A program made the position numbers and the translations under genes. Below the pieces are notes generated by a model. It searched no databases. It had not been told where the DNA came from and saw only the letters and a program-made list of their open reading frames with translations. A stretch of DNA of 40,768 nucleotides from a virus: IMG/VR virus record IMGVR_UViG_3300033553_000176, positions 1 to 40,768 of that record. One strand, given 5' to 3'. Below, piece by piece: positions 1-8,622 of this stretch; within the stretch, counting starts at the first letter, position 1; every line of letters begins with the position of its first letter.

Positions 1-2
1 AC

Positions 3-125
3 CTCATCGGGTACTTCCTCCTGGACTCCACGCCAGCTGACGTGACGGCAACGGATGGGAACACCCTCACCGTTCAGTGGGACGCCACGAACGGCATTTT
101 CAAGGTCACGGTTCCGACTGCGTAA
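3..125 (+). CDS. Partial C-terminal end of a probable virion protein
   Basis: The window opens inside a reading frame that ends at a TAA at 123-125; 40 residues are visible and the start is outside. The end is rich in Thr, Val and Asp with alternating hydrophobic residues (LTVQWD, IFKVTV), as in beta-sandwich domains of capsid decoration or fibre proteins. It lies upstream of the scaffold and capsid genes. No gene like it precedes the second scaffold copy at 40337, where a reverse-strand secreted protein sits instead. I do not recognise the family; a structural role is inferred from fold character and position only. Confidence 0.5.
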   Translation, partial: LIGYFLLDSTPADVTATDGNTLTVQWDATNGIFKVTVPTA

Positions 126-220
126 GCGGTCCTTTCCCATGCCGAGTCGCGTCTCGTCCAGGCGGGGGTTTCCTTTGGGCCGCATGTTCTCGAACTTTCA
201 TCACAGTCCGCCTTGTTCTA

Positions 221-247
221 GCGCCCGCTTCCGAGCGGGCGCGTTCT
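221..247 (+). terminator. Hairpin, terminator-like, before the scaffold gene
   Basis: A perfect 8-bp stem (GCGCCCGC at 221-228, GCGGGCGC at 235-242) with a six-base loop is followed by GTTCTCG, a weak T tract. It probably ends or attenuates transcription from the upstream gene. Nothing else is apparent in the 163-base gap 126-288. Confidence 0.55.
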
Positions 248-288
248 CGTGGACCACCCGCTCACGTCCCTAAACTGCGCCGAGCAGC

Positions 289-906
289 ATGACTACCGAA
301 GCCCAGAACCCCGACACGACCGAAGACACCACCCAGCCGACCGGGGAAAGCGTCGGCACCACCCCGCCGGAAGGGGCACAGACCGGCACCACGCAGCCCG
401 CCGCGGCGAAGAGCGAGCAACAGTTCGACCCCGACACTGTCGAAAAGATCGTCAAGAAGCGACTCGATCGGGAACGCAAGAAGTGGGAAGCCGAAATGGA
501 GGAAGCCCGCAAGAAGGCCGAAATGAGTGAAGCGGAGAAAGCGCAGGCCCGCACGAAGGAACTCGAAGCAGAACTCGAGAAGGAACGCGCTGCACGTACC
601 GCGTCGGATCGCCGTGCCGAACTGACCGGCAAGGTGCGCGACCCCCGGGCCGCCATGAAACTCATTGAAGACGAGCACGTCAACGAGGACGGCAGTGTGA
701 ACGTCGAAGCGTTCCTTGAGGCGTACCCGTACTTCGCTCCCGACAGCGGCAAGCCTACCGCCAAGTCCGCGACGGCTCCCACACCCGCAACAGGAAGTCC
801 CGCGAAGAACCCGTTCGCGCGAGACACCCTGAACCTCACGGAGCAAGCACGACTCATCCGTGAAAACCCGAATCTGGCCGCCCAGCTGAAAGCCGCGGCC
901 GAATAG
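289..906 (+). CDS. Capsid scaffolding protein (GP20/DUF4355-like)
   Basis: A 205-residue acidic protein with a disordered Thr/Pro/Glu-rich N-terminus (1-45), then a long charged coiled coil (about 50-110) and a C-terminal part with the RDPRAAMKLI stretch. Scaffold proteins chaperone assembly of the capsid shell and then leave or are degraded. The domain order and the position directly before the major capsid gene are typical of the phage GP20/DUF4355 scaffold family. The start has no strong Shine-Dalgarno. Bases 426-723 are almost identical to the second copy at the right end of the window. Confidence 0.85.
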   Translation: MTTEAQNPDTTEDTTQPTGESVGTTPPEGAQTGTTQPAAAKSEQQFDPDTVEKIVKKRLDRERKKWEAEMEEARKKAEMSEAEKAQARTKELEAELEKERAARTASDRRAELTGKVRDPRAAMKLIEDEHVNEDGSVNVEAFLEAYPYFAPDSGKPTAKSATAPTPATGSPAKNPFARDTLNLTEQARLIRENPNLAAQLKAAAE

Positions 907-915
907 GAGTGAATC

Positions 916-1905
916 ATGGCTAAGACCCTCATCAGTGACGTTGTCGTACCCGACGTTTTCAACCCCTACGTCATTGAACGAACGGCCGAACTGTCCGCCA
1001 TTCGGCGGAGCGGTATTGCCGTTCGCAACCCCATGTTCGACACGCTCGCAACCGCCGGCGGGAAACTCATCAACATGCCGTTCTGGAACGACCTGACCGG
1101 CAATGACGAGGTCCTGTCCGATTCAAGCGCCCTTACCCCCGCGAAGATTGATGCGGCGCAGGACATCGCCGTGCTGCTCATGCGCGGTAAGGCATGGAGC
1201 GCAAACGATCTTGCGAAGGCCCTCGCTGGGGACGACCCCATGCGCGCCATCGGCGACCTGGTCGCCGAGTATTGGGCGCGTCGCGAGCAGGACGTCCTCG
1301 TCAACGTCCTGACCGGCGTGTTTGCGGACAACATTGCGAACGACGCTAGCGACCACGTGAACGACATTAGTATCGCCGCGGGCGACAGTGCTGCCGCTGG
1401 GAACCTGATTAGCGCCGACGCTGTCATTGACACGGCGCAGCTCCTTGGTGATGCGAAGGATCGCCTTACTGCCATTGCGATGCACAGCGCCGTCCATGCG
1501 CGCCTCCAGAAGGACAACCTCATTACGTTCCAGCCGACCAGCGCGCAGGACATTGGTTGGGGCACGTACCTTGGGAAGACCGTCGTTGTTGACGACAATT
1601 CGGAACGCGTGGCGGGCGGCACGAACGGGTTTGTGTACACGACCTACCTGTTTGGCGAGGGCGCCATCGCGATTGGTGAAGGCGGCGCGCCCGTCCCCAC
1701 CGAAACGGATCGCGACTCCCTGGCGGGTGACGACATTCTCATTAACCGTCGCCACTTCCTGATGCACCCGCGCGGTGTCGCGTTCCAAAGCGTGAGCGTG
1801 GCGGGGTCTTCGCCGACGAATGCGGAACTTGCGACGGCCACGAACTGGGACCGCGTGTACGACAGTAAGAACGTGCGCCTGGCGGCCCTCAAGACGAACG
1901 GGTGA
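916..1905 (+). CDS. Major capsid protein (Gp13-like, HK97 fold expected)
   Basis: A 329-residue protein beginning MAKTLISDVVVPDVFNPYV, with the stretch LINMPFWNDLTGNDEVL (about 55-72) and ALAGDDPMRAIGDLVAEYWARR (with its Asp-rich turn) that are hallmarks of the SPP1 gp13-like coat protein family. It follows the scaffold gene by 9 bases with a good ribosome site (AGGAG). It should form the icosahedral shell. The stop overlaps a small GTG-start gene. Family assignment is from motif recognition; the HK97 fold is known for that family, not seen here. Confidence 0.9.
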   Translation: MAKTLISDVVVPDVFNPYVIERTAELSAIRRSGIAVRNPMFDTLATAGGKLINMPFWNDLTGNDEVLSDSSALTPAKIDAAQDIAVLLMRGKAWSANDLAKALAGDDPMRAIGDLVAEYWARREQDVLVNVLTGVFADNIANDASDHVNDISIAAGDSAAAGNLISADAVIDTAQLLGDAKDRLTAIAMHSAVHARLQKDNLITFQPTSAQDIGWGTYLGKTVVVDDNSERVAGGTNGFVYTTYLFGEGAIAIGEGGAPVPTETDRDSLAGDDILINRRHFLMHPRGVAFQSVSVAGSSPTNAELATATNWDRVYDSKNVRLAALKTNG

Positions 1906-2048
1906 GCGCCACTGCGTTTCAGCGCATGCGGCGTGAACAGGCCCGCAAAGCAGCTGAGGTGGAGCGTGAACGGGCCGAGAAACGCGCGGAGAAGGCGGGC
2001 GGGGGTAACACCCCGCCCCGCCGCCGCAAGCGCGCCAAGGACACCTGA
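1902..2048 (+). CDS. Small basic helical protein
   Basis: A 48-residue frame starting at a GTG that overlaps the capsid stop (GTGA). It is almost entirely charged helix (repeated REQARKAAEVERER-type heptads) ending in a Pro/Gly break and a basic tail (RRRKRAKD). Small basic genes directly after the capsid gene are common in siphoviruses; a role in head completion or DNA contact is speculation. The overlap with the capsid stop supports translation. Confidence 0.55.
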   Translation: MSATAFQRMRREQARKAAEVERERAEKRAEKAGGGNTPPRRRKRAKDT

Positions 2049-2068
2049 CAGCCTGAGAGGGGGAACGC

Positions 2069-2452
2069 ATGGCGTACAACAGTGGCGACCTGACCCCCAT
2101 CGACACCACCAACGCGAATTGGGGTCTCGCATGGACCCGATTCTTTCTGCACGACACGGACGACGCTAACGAGTTGTTCACCGACGCGGAGTTGAGTGCG
2201 GTGCTGGAGGCCCGGTCGTGGGCGTACGACAGCGTGACGTACTACCGTCCCCACTTGGCTGCTGGCGACCTGATTGAAGCGGACCCCGACAGAGCCATCA
2301 CGGAGTCCACGCTCGGCGCCAGTTTCACGAGCCGAAGCCCAAGCTCGATTGCGCGGACGGTGCGGAAGGCTGGCGCGTGGGTGGATGAAGCGATTGAGGA
2401 CGTGGCGGGCCGCAAGCCCGCGTCGCACTTGACGCTCACCCCGAGGTTCTGA
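2069..2452 (+). CDS. Head-tail connector (adaptor) protein
   Basis: A 127-residue, mainly helical acidic protein with an RBS (GAGGGGG) 6 bases before ATG. It is the first gene of the classic order adaptor, stopper, tail terminator, tail tube. The adaptor ring docks under the portal. The sequence FTDAELSAVLEARSWAYDSVTYYRPHLAAGD resembles the N-terminal helices of SPP1 gp15/HK97 gp6-type connectors. Assignment rests mostly on position and size; moderate confidence. Confidence 0.65.
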   Translation: MAYNSGDLTPIDTTNANWGLAWTRFFLHDTDDANELFTDAELSAVLEARSWAYDSVTYYRPHLAAGDLIEADPDRAITESTLGASFTSRSPSSIARTVRKAGAWVDEAIEDVAGRKPASHLTLTPRF

Positions 2453-2757
2453 TGCGGGCGGGCCAGGTGAAACGCCTGTTGACCGACAGTCTCACGCTCA
2501 AGACGGTCACGGGTGTCGATGAGTATGGGCAACCCACCACGACCAGCAGCATCATTGCCGGACGCATCGTGAGGAAGCACGTGCGGAGTCGTGACGAGAA
2601 TGGTGAGGACTTCACGAGCACCACGCAAGTCCAAACCCTCACCAGCGTATCCGTCGGGGATCTCTTGACGATTGATGGGACGGACCGCAGAGTCCGCAGT
2701 GTGCAAGCTGCTGCTGGCACGCGGGGCGGCGCAACGATCGTGGAGGCCATGTTGTGA
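2452..2757 (+). CDS. Head closure (stopper) protein, SPP1 gp16-like
   Basis: A 101-residue beta-rich protein that starts on the last base of the connector gene's stop. The central part (GVDEYGQPTTT... IAGRIV... DFTSTTQVQTLTS) and the SVGDLLTIDGTDRRVRSVQ turn are typical of the small beta-barrel stoppers that plug the portal after packaging. Its place between adaptor and tail terminator supports this. Length matches the family. Confidence 0.72.
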   Translation: MRAGQVKRLLTDSLTLKTVTGVDEYGQPTTTSSIIAGRIVRKHVRSRDENGEDFTSTTQVQTLTSVSVGDLLTIDGTDRRVRSVQAAAGTRGGATIVEAML

Positions 2758-3134
2758 GCCTCACCACCGACGTCAGGACCCGACTCATCGCGGCAGGCAT
2801 CACAAGCGGCGACTGGACCTGCATCATCGGCGGGTTGACCGACGTTGACGCCGGCCCCCAAATCGCTGTCATGGAACGCACTGGCCTTCCGCCCCTCGAT
2901 AGTCACGACGGTCCCGGCTTGAAGCAGCCCGGCGTGCAACTCCTCGTCCGCGGTGCGGCCCGCACGTACGCCGCGACGGAAACGAAGGCCGACGCGGTGT
3001 GGGACGCCCTGCACATGAGCACGTTCGGAAGCAACCTGCATTGCCGCGGCGCAAACAAAACCTGGCTCGGGTACGAACCCGACACGGGCAAGCCCAGGTG
3101 GAGCCTCAACTTCACCCTCATCAGGAGGTACTAG
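2754..3134 (+). CDS. Tail terminator / minor capsid-like protein
   Basis: A 126-residue protein starting at GTG that overlaps the previous stop (GTGA). It has the alternating helix/strand layout of tail terminators (LTTDVRTRLIAAGI at the start, then GVQLLVRG, AWDALH and RWSLNFTLIRRY at the end). Such proteins cap the growing tail tube and join it to the head. It is followed at once by the tail tube gene. Family recognition is moderate, context strong. Confidence 0.68.
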   Translation: MSLTTDVRTRLIAAGITSGDWTCIIGGLTDVDAGPQIAVMERTGLPPLDSHDGPGLKQPGVQLLVRGAARTYAATETKADAVWDALHMSTFGSNLHCRGANKTWLGYEPDTGKPRWSLNFTLIRRY

Positions 3135-3135
3135 C

Positions 3136-3576
3136 ATGGCAGGCGTATACGCGAACCAAACGAAGTGGGAAGTGGACTTCTCCAGGCTGCTTGCCGGCAC
3201 GCCCACGTACGTCAAAATCGGGGATGTTATCTCCATCGACTTCGGCGGATTGACGAGCGACACGCTCGACTCTAGCGTCCACGGCGACGCGTGGCGCAGT
3301 TACGTCGCTGGCTTGAAGGACGGCGGGACGGTCAGCATGACAGTCAGGTTCGGTCCTAAAACGCATGCGGACCTGCTCGACAATGTCGGCACGAAATGCG
3401 CGAACCAGTGGACGTTCCCGCTGGAAACCAGCACGAACGTCACGCCCCTCGGGATTGAGTGGGACGGCATCATTCAAACGGTTGGTGTCGCCGCGCCCCA
3501 CGATGGGCTTCTCGAAGCGAGCGTGACGGTGCAACTGTCTGGCGCTCCCACCATCACTGACGAAGCGGCAGCGTAA
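3136..3576 (+). CDS. Major tail tube protein
   Basis: A 146-residue beta-rich protein just 1 base after the tail terminator gene, with RBS AGGAGG. The pattern KIGDVISIDFGGLTSDTLDSS and the closing beta strands (LLEASVTVQLSGAPTIT) are those of siphovirus tail tube proteins, which stack as hexamers around the tape measure. An intrinsic terminator follows, which would give tube protein a high level relative to downstream tail genes. Confidence 0.85.
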   Translation: MAGVYANQTKWEVDFSRLLAGTPTYVKIGDVISIDFGGLTSDTLDSSVHGDAWRSYVAGLKDGGTVSMTVRFGPKTHADLLDNVGTKCANQWTFPLETSTNVTPLGIEWDGIIQTVGVAAPHDGLLEASVTVQLSGAPTITDEAAA

Positions 3577-3581
3577 GTCTT

Positions 3582-3606
3582 AGCCCCCGTTCCGGGGGCT
3601 TATTTT
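3582..3606 (+). terminator. Intrinsic terminator after tail tube gene
   Basis: Stem AGCCCCC (3582-3588) and GGGGGCT (3594-3600) with a five-base loop, followed by TATTTTG. It starts 5 bases after the tube gene stop. Partial readthrough would be needed for the chaperone and tape measure genes unless they have their own promoter. Confidence 0.8.
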
Positions 3607-3644
3607 GTGCGCTGCAAGGGACGTATTCGGCGCTTCTCTCGCGT

Positions 3645-3668
3645 GCCCGCCCTCCCCTTGGGGCGGGC
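3645..3668 (+). promoter_or_regulatory. GC-rich hairpin before tail chaperone gene
   Basis: A perfect 8-bp stem (GCCCGCCC 3645-3652, GGGCGGGC 3661-3668) lies 19 bases before the ATG at 3688. It has no T tract. It may be a second terminator, a readthrough control element or a leader structure. Confidence 0.45.
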
Positions 3669-3687
3669 CTCTCCACCAAGGGGGCTT

Positions 3688-4011
3688 ATGCCAAGCATCA
3701 CCATCAACCAGAAAGAGATCCCGCTGCGCCTCACCATGCGGCGCGTCAGGCTGTTCAAGGAACACGTGGGCGTGGACCTCCTGAACGCGAAAGGCAAAGA
3801 CATTCAGAAGGCCCTCACGACACCCGAAGGCATCACCGGCGCGTTGTACGCCTTGGCGGGCGGCCGGAAAGCGACGGGTGTCGACTTCGAAGATTTCGAG
3901 GATGCCATCGATATTCACGACCTCCCCACTATCGCGGAGCAACTCCAACTCGTGTTTCAACGCGACACGCCGGAAGAGGGTGACGAGGGAAACGCGAAGA
4001 GCGGCGAGTAA
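3688..4011 (+). CDS. Tail assembly chaperone (G-like)
   Basis: A 107-residue protein. The ATG at 3688 is chosen over an earlier in-frame ATG at 3607, which would run through the hairpin leader. It lies between tail tube and tape measure genes, where siphoviruses carry the G/GT chaperone pair that binds the tape measure. The C-terminus is acidic (EEGDEGNAKSGE). Codons 3988-3993 form the slippery heptamer G GGA AAC, so part of the ribosomes should shift -1 into the next frame and make a longer G-T fusion. Confidence 0.8.
   Translation: MPSITINQKEIPLRLTMRRVRLFKEHVGVDLLNAKGKDIQKALTTPEGITGALYALAGGRKATGVDFEDFEDAIDIHDLPTIAEQLQLVFQRDTPEEGDEGNAKSGE
3987..3993 (+). promoter_or_regulatory. Programmed -1 ribosomal frameshift site GGGAAAC
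   Basis: The heptamer is in the correct phase (G GGA AAC) relative to the 3688 frame. The -1 frame is open from 3984, just after a TGA at 3981-3983, to 4319. Slippage would give an about 210-residue fusion with the junction GN-REERRV. GGGAAAC fits the X XXY YYZ rule and is close to lambda's GGGAAAG. Confidence 0.85.
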
Positions 4012-4031
4012 CGCTGGACGACCTCGAAGCC

Positions 4032-4319
4032 ATGTGGTGCATCCACTTGCGCCAGCCAGCCGTCGAGTTTTGGGAGTCCACACCTCGCCGCGTTTCCATC
4101 TTCACGACCGCTCACGCTCAGGCCGAAGCCAAGACGGATTACAGGTTCGGTGTCGTCGCTTCGATCATTGCGAACGTCAACCGCGGCAAGAACCGTAGAC
4201 CGTTCAAGCCCGCCGACTTTTTCGAGTCGCTCCAAACCAAGAGAGTCCAGTCGCCGGGTGACATGCGAACCATGTTCCTAGCCGTCGCGCGGGCCGCGCA
4301 GAAGCGGAGGGCGTCATGA
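4032..4319 (+). CDS. Tail assembly chaperone T extension (expressed by -1 frameshift)
   Basis: The frame is open from 3984 and contains no good ribosome site before the ATG at 4032, so it is most likely made only as the C-terminal extension of the 3688 chaperone. From that ATG it has 95 residues; as extension it has about 108. The sequence (VTLDDLEAMWCIHL before the ATG, then FGVVASIIANVNRGKNRRPFKPADFF) resembles the T domains of other siphoviruses, with the conserved basic RR-PFKP-DFF patch. T domains recruit tube subunits to the tape measure. Its stop overlaps the tape measure ATG. Confidence 0.8.
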   Translation: MWCIHLRQPAVEFWESTPRRVSIFTTAHAQAEAKTDYRFGVVASIIANVNRGKNRRPFKPADFFESLQTKRVQSPGDMRTMFLAVARAAQKRRAS

Positions 4320-6688
4320 ACGAACGCATCGTAGTTGATGTCGAGGCTAACGCCCAGAAGTTCAATCAGGGCATTAGTGGCGTCATTCAGAAGCTTGGTG
4401 GACCGGGGACGCTGGCAATTGCGGGCGCAGCTGCCGCGGCTGGCGCTGCCATCGCTGCATTCAGTGTGAAGGGCGTCCAAGCATTCGCGCAGCTTGAGAC
4501 AGGCATGAACGAGGTGTTCACCCTCATGCCCGGCATGACTGAAGATGCGATGGGCAGCATGACGCAGGACGTTCAGGACTTCGCGGTGGAGATGGGGGTC
4601 CTGCCGGACGATATTGTGCCGGCCCTGTACGACAGCATCAGCGCAGGCGTCCCGAAAGAGAACGTGTTCGACTTCCTGGCGACAGCGAATGAACTCGCGA
4701 TTGGCGGCGTGTCGGACTTGAACACGGCGGTGGACGGCCTGACCTCCGCCACGAACGCGTACGGCACGGACCTCCTGTCCGCCAGCGACGCGGCGGACAT
4801 CATGTTTACCGGCGTGAAGCAAGGCAAGACGACGATCGACGAGTTGAGCAGGACGGTGAGTGAGACGGCTCCCATCGCCGCATCGCTGGGCGTGAGTTTC
4901 GTGGACACGACGGCAGCCCTGTCCGCCATGACGAGTCAGGGTGAACCGAGCCAGAAGGCCGCAACGAAACTGCGCCAGATGATGGCGGAACTGTCGGACG
5001 CCACGAAGGGGGCAGGCAAGACGCTGCAGGCGATCACGGGTGAGGACTTCCCGGCGTTCATCGCGGGTGGCGGCACGATGCAGGAAGCGATCGAGTTGAT
5101 CGCGGATGATGCGGAGAAGCACGGCGGGCGGGTTCAGGACGAGTTCGGCAGTATCGAGGCAGGCATGGCAGCCACCATGCTGGTCAGCACCACGGGCCGC
5201 GAGAAGATGAACGAGAACATGGCCGCGATGGGGGACGCGGCAGGAGCGACGGACGCGGCGTTCGAGACGATGGACCAAGGCATCGCTCGCACCTGGGAGC
5301 GAATGAAGGCAAGCCTCGCATCGTTCATGACGGAGATTGGGGAGCGGTTGGGTCCCGGCGTCACGAAGATTCTGGGCAAGGCGCTGGAGGGGTTCAACAC
5401 GTTTGCGGAGGGCACCCTGGCGTTCCTTGACCGCGTGATGGGGGATTGGGACGGCACGTGGGAGTCCATCGCTGGCGAGACGGACAGTACGGTGGCTCGC
5501 ATCCTGAACATCGGGAAGGCGTTGTGGACCGGCATTAGTGCTGCGTTCGATGTCATCGTGGCCGCCTGGAATAACGTGCTCATGCCCATGTGGGACATCA
5601 TGGGGCCGACCGTCATGACAGCGGTGGACATGGTGCTCAGCGTGGTGGAGACCTCCCTGAACGCCGTCGCTGGCGTGCTGGAGATGGTCGCGGCACTCCT
5701 GAGTGGAGACTTCTCCGGGGCGTGGGACGCAGCGAAGACACTGGCCACCGACAATTTGGACGGGATTCAGGAGGCAGCAAGGCTCTGGTGGAAGGGCGTG
5801 AAGGGCACGTTCGACAAGATGGTGACGTTCGTGAACACCATCCTCGACACCATGTTTGGCGACCTGTTCAGGATGGGCGACAAGAGCGTGACGGACCTCG
5901 GCGCGAGTATCAAGTCCGGGTGGGACGGAATGCTCGGCACGATGCGGGGCGTCATGCCCGACATGATTGGGGAGGCCCGCCACACGTGGGACACCATGAG
6001 TCGCCTCATCAACGAAGCGGTGCAGAACGACCGGACGGCGCTCAGCGGGGCGTGGGACGGCATCAAAGCGGTGCTGACCGAGGCGTGGGGCATCATTCAG
6101 ACGGCAGCGGAAAACGTGTTCGCGTCCATCCGGGCGTCCATCGAGTCGGCCTTCAACGGCTTAGGCGACTACGTGCGGGGCGTGTTCAGTGGCGTCGTGG
6201 ACGCCATCGGCGGAATCTTGGACGGCATCGCAAGCCGCATCTCGTCAGCGGTGGAGGCCGTGACGGGCCTGTTCAACCGGACGGACCGTGCGGAGGAACG
6301 GGCACGCGAAGCGGCAGCGGCGTCGCAGGAAGCGATTGACGCTATCGACACGAGCATTGGGGAGATCGACCCGGTGTTCCAGAACGACCCGCTCGCACCC
6401 AACCCGGACAGTGGACTCGACATCGACCCGACCATCCTCACGCCGGACGACCTGGCTGACCGGGGTGGCCTCCCCGAGTTCGCGACGGGGGGCCTCGTCA
6501 CAAGCGCCACGCTTGCCCTCATTGGTGAGGCAGGCCCCGAAGCCGTCGTGCCGTTGGACCGCCTCGGCGGCATGGGCGGGGGGAGTCAAACGATCATTGT
6601 GGAGCTCGACGGCCGCACCCTCCTCCGCAGCGTCGCGCCGAGGTTGGTTGACGAGCTGCGATTGAAGACCGGGATTGCCGGACTGTGA
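4316..6688 (+). CDS. Tail tape measure protein
   Basis: A 790-residue protein starting in ATGA overlap with the chaperone gene. It has a hydrophobic Ala/Gly-rich segment (about 30-50), a TP901-type tape measure core (about 60-330, with VPDDIVPALYDSISAGVPKEN and ASDAADIMFTGVKQGKTT-like text), long helical repeats rich in Trp-Asp (WDG, WDAIKA) to about 640, and near the C-terminus the motif FATGGLVTSATLALIGEAGPEAV in pieces, common in tape measure proteins. It sets tail length and probably helps DNA entry through membranes. Confidence 0.93.
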   Translation: MNERIVVDVEANAQKFNQGISGVIQKLGGPGTLAIAGAAAAAGAAIAAFSVKGVQAFAQLETGMNEVFTLMPGMTEDAMGSMTQDVQDFAVEMGVLPDDIVPALYDSISAGVPKENVFDFLATANELAIGGVSDLNTAVDGLTSATNAYGTDLLSASDAADIMFTGVKQGKTTIDELSRTVSETAPIAASLGVSFVDTTAALSAMTSQGEPSQKAATKLRQMMAELSDATKGAGKTLQAITGEDFPAFIAGGGTMQEAIELIADDAEKHGGRVQDEFGSIEAGMAATMLVSTTGREKMNENMAAMGDAAGATDAAFETMDQGIARTWERMKASLASFMTEIGERLGPGVTKILGKALEGFNTFAEGTLAFLDRVMGDWDGTWESIAGETDSTVARILNIGKALWTGISAAFDVIVAAWNNVLMPMWDIMGPTVMTAVDMVLSVVETSLNAVAGVLEMVAALLSGDFSGAWDAAKTLATDNLDGIQEAARLWWKGVKGTFDKMVTFVNTILDTMFGDLFRMGDKSVTDLGASIKSGWDGMLGTMRGVMPDMIGEARHTWDTMSRLINEAVQNDRTALSGAWDGIKAVLTEAWGIIQTAAENVFASIRASIESAFNGLGDYVRGVFSGVVDAIGGILDGIASRISSAVEAVTGLFNRTDRAEERAREAAAASQEAIDAIDTSIGEIDPVFQNDPLAPNPDSGLDIDPTILTPDDLADRGGLPEFATGGLVTSATLALIGEAGPEAVVPLDRLGGMGGGSQTIIVELDGRTLLRSVAPRLVDELRLKTGIAGL

Positions 6689-8541
6689 AGCTCTACACGC
6701 GCAGCACCGCAGCCGGAACGTGGACCGAACGCGACACGGCGGTGGACAGCATCACGATCACCGACGAAGTCAACGCGCGCAGCACCGCGACCGCCACGAT
6801 TCTCGATTCGACTGGCGTTCTCTCCTTCCCCCGCGGGACCGGCATCAAGATTGAGCGCGGCAACGTGTCTACCGTCACGTACGGCGGGCAGCCAGTCACG
6901 TACGGAGGGGAGCCCGTCACGCATTGGGGCCCCCTGTTCGTAGGGTTCATCATGCAAAGCCAGGAAGGCCGCATTGGGATAGGCGGCGTGAGGCGCCACC
7001 AAATCGAGGCGGTAGACCTGCATTACCTACTTGACAAGCGCATCGTCACGGACGCGTACCAAAACGCGACAGCTGGCGACATTGTCAACAGCCTCATCAC
7101 CACCCACTTGACTGGGGAAGGCGTCACCGCCGGCTTGATTCAGTCCGGCCCCACCATTCGGGCTATCACGTTCGACTACATCACCGTCGCCGACGCCCTG
7201 TCCGACCTCGCTGCTAGGGCGGGGTTTTGGTGGCGCGTCAACCCCGACGCTAGCCTCGACTTCGCGGAACCCATCGACCTGTTGACCCTCTACGCAGGGA
7301 GTGTCGGCATTCTCTCCGGCGCCGCCAGCGTCAACGCAGGCGCTGAAGGGAGCGAAGGCACTACCGTCGACGTGGAAACCATCGCCCTAGCCGACAGTGC
7401 CAATGTGCAGCGGCACGCGAAAGGGTACCGGAACCGGCAATGGGTCAAGGGCGGGCAATCCCAAACCGTGATTCAAGTCGAAACGCAGTACGGGGACGGC
7501 GAAAAACGCGCGATCGCCGTCGGGTTTCCCGTCGCGAAAGAACCCACCGTCGAAATCAGTGTTTCCGGTGGTGCGTGGCGAACCCAAACCGTTGGCGCGG
7601 CCGGCATTCAGACGGGGCAGTGGTTGTGGAGCCAAAACAGCGTCACCCTGAAACAAGATTCTAGCGAAGCGGTCCTCACGAGCGCGGATCGGGTCCGCAT
7701 CACGTACACCGGCCTGTTCAACGTCATTGCGAAGGTCGACGATGAACCCGCGCAGAACGAACGCGAGACCGTGGAGGGCGGCACCGGCATTGTCGAAAAC
7801 GTGTTGATGAACACCGCCAGCGACTCGCAAAACGAAGCCATTCAATTGGGTGGCGAGCTGCTGGAGTATTGGACGCCGCAAGCCGTCACCCTCCGGTTCG
7901 CAACGATGGACGCCACGTTCTATCCCGGCGACACTGCCCGCTTCACGTTGAACGAGGCGGGCATCGTGAGTGAAACGGGGCTTGTGCAGACCGTCGAGCA
8001 TTTCACGGCGTCGCAGCAGGAACGCGTGATTGTCACGGTCGTCATTGGCCCCCGCGAAGGGGATTGGGTCGCCTGGTTCGGGCATTTGTCCCGCAGGATT
8101 GACCGCGCCACGGAACGCGCGGGTGGCGAGGTGGAGATCGTCACGAGCCAAGAGGCGTTCAGTAAGACGTGGACGGTTGCGGAACGCCCCAACATTTTCA
8201 CCGTTTGGTACCCGGGAGTTTCTACCTACCCAGGCGCTACGCCGGTTGCTGCGTTCCGGCCCGAGAAGCGGGTCACGCACTTGGCTTGGTACGAGGGCGG
8301 CACGGAACTCGGCCGGAAAGCGTTCACCGTCCAAACGGGCGAAGACACCACCGAGATTGTGACGACTACGGTCCTCGTGACGACGGACGCGGTCGGCGAC
8401 ATTGACGAGTTCGCTTGGTTCGGTGGGGATGAAGCCGGCATGACGCTCGAGTCGGGCGTGGAGGTGGACCGGCAAGCGTTCGTCACGACCAAGACCGATA
8501 TTGAAATGTTGCAAGTTGTGAAGGCGGATACGCGATGGTGA
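6685..8541 (+). CDS. Tail hub / baseplate protein
   Basis: A 618-residue beta-rich protein with GTG start overlapping the tape measure stop. The N-terminal half (strands with ARSTATATILD, FVGFIMQSQE, HQIEAVDLHYLLDKRIV, TAGDIVNSLIT) reads like the hub proteins (gp27/Tal-like) at the tail tip that follow the tape measure. About 340-470 gives VRITYTGLFNVIAKVDDE and a long strand region; after 480 come short Ig-like segments that may carry the fibres. No distal tail protein gene is seen between it and the tape measure, so this one may combine both roles. Confidence 0.7.
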   Translation: MKLYTRSTAAGTWTERDTAVDSITITDEVNARSTATATILDSTGVLSFPRGTGIKIERGNVSTVTYGGQPVTYGGEPVTHWGPLFVGFIMQSQEGRIGIGGVRRHQIEAVDLHYLLDKRIVTDAYQNATAGDIVNSLITTHLTGEGVTAGLIQSGPTIRAITFDYITVADALSDLAARAGFWWRVNPDASLDFAEPIDLLTLYAGSVGILSGAASVNAGAEGSEGTTVDVETIALADSANVQRHAKGYRNRQWVKGGQSQTVIQVETQYGDGEKRAIAVGFPVAKEPTVEISVSGGAWRTQTVGAAGIQTGQWLWSQNSVTLKQDSSEAVLTSADRVRITYTGLFNVIAKVDDEPAQNERETVEGGTGIVENVLMNTASDSQNEAIQLGGELLEYWTPQAVTLRFATMDATFYPGDTARFTLNEAGIVSETGLVQTVEHFTASQQERVIVTVVIGPREGDWVAWFGHLSRRIDRATERAGGEVEIVTSQEAFSKTWTVAERPNIFTVWYPGVSTYPGATPVAAFRPEKRVTHLAWYEGGTELGRKAFTVQTGEDTTEIVTTTVLVTTDAVGDIDEFAWFGGDEAGMTLESGVEVDRQAFVTTKTDIEMLQVVKADTRW

Positions 8542-8567
8542 ACGGCGGTACAATGCAAGCCGTAGAA

Positions 8568-8597
8568 GCCCCTCGCGGCGCGGTAACGCCCAGGGGC
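8568..8597 (+). promoter_or_regulatory. Two-part hairpin before the homing endonuclease gene
   Basis: Outer stem GCCCCT (8568-8573)/AGGGGC (8592-8597) encloses an inner GGCG (8577-8580)/CGCC (8587-8590). A TACAAT box lies at 8549-8554, but no matching -35 is obvious. The leader may let the endonuclease gene be transcribed or translated apart from the tail operon. Confidence 0.4.
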
Positions 8598-8622
8598 ACT
8601 AAGCCTGATTGGAGGCTCAGCG

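Noticed and set aside
55-530. Open frames on the plus strand around 55-530 in other frames
   Set aside because: They run through the hairpin and the scaffold gene in a different frame, are Arg/Ser/His rich and have no ribosome site.
4139-5983. Long reverse-strand frame of 614 codons opposite the tape measure gene
   Set aside because: His/Arg-rich antisense frame caused by GC-rich codon bias; the forward frame is a clear tape measure protein.
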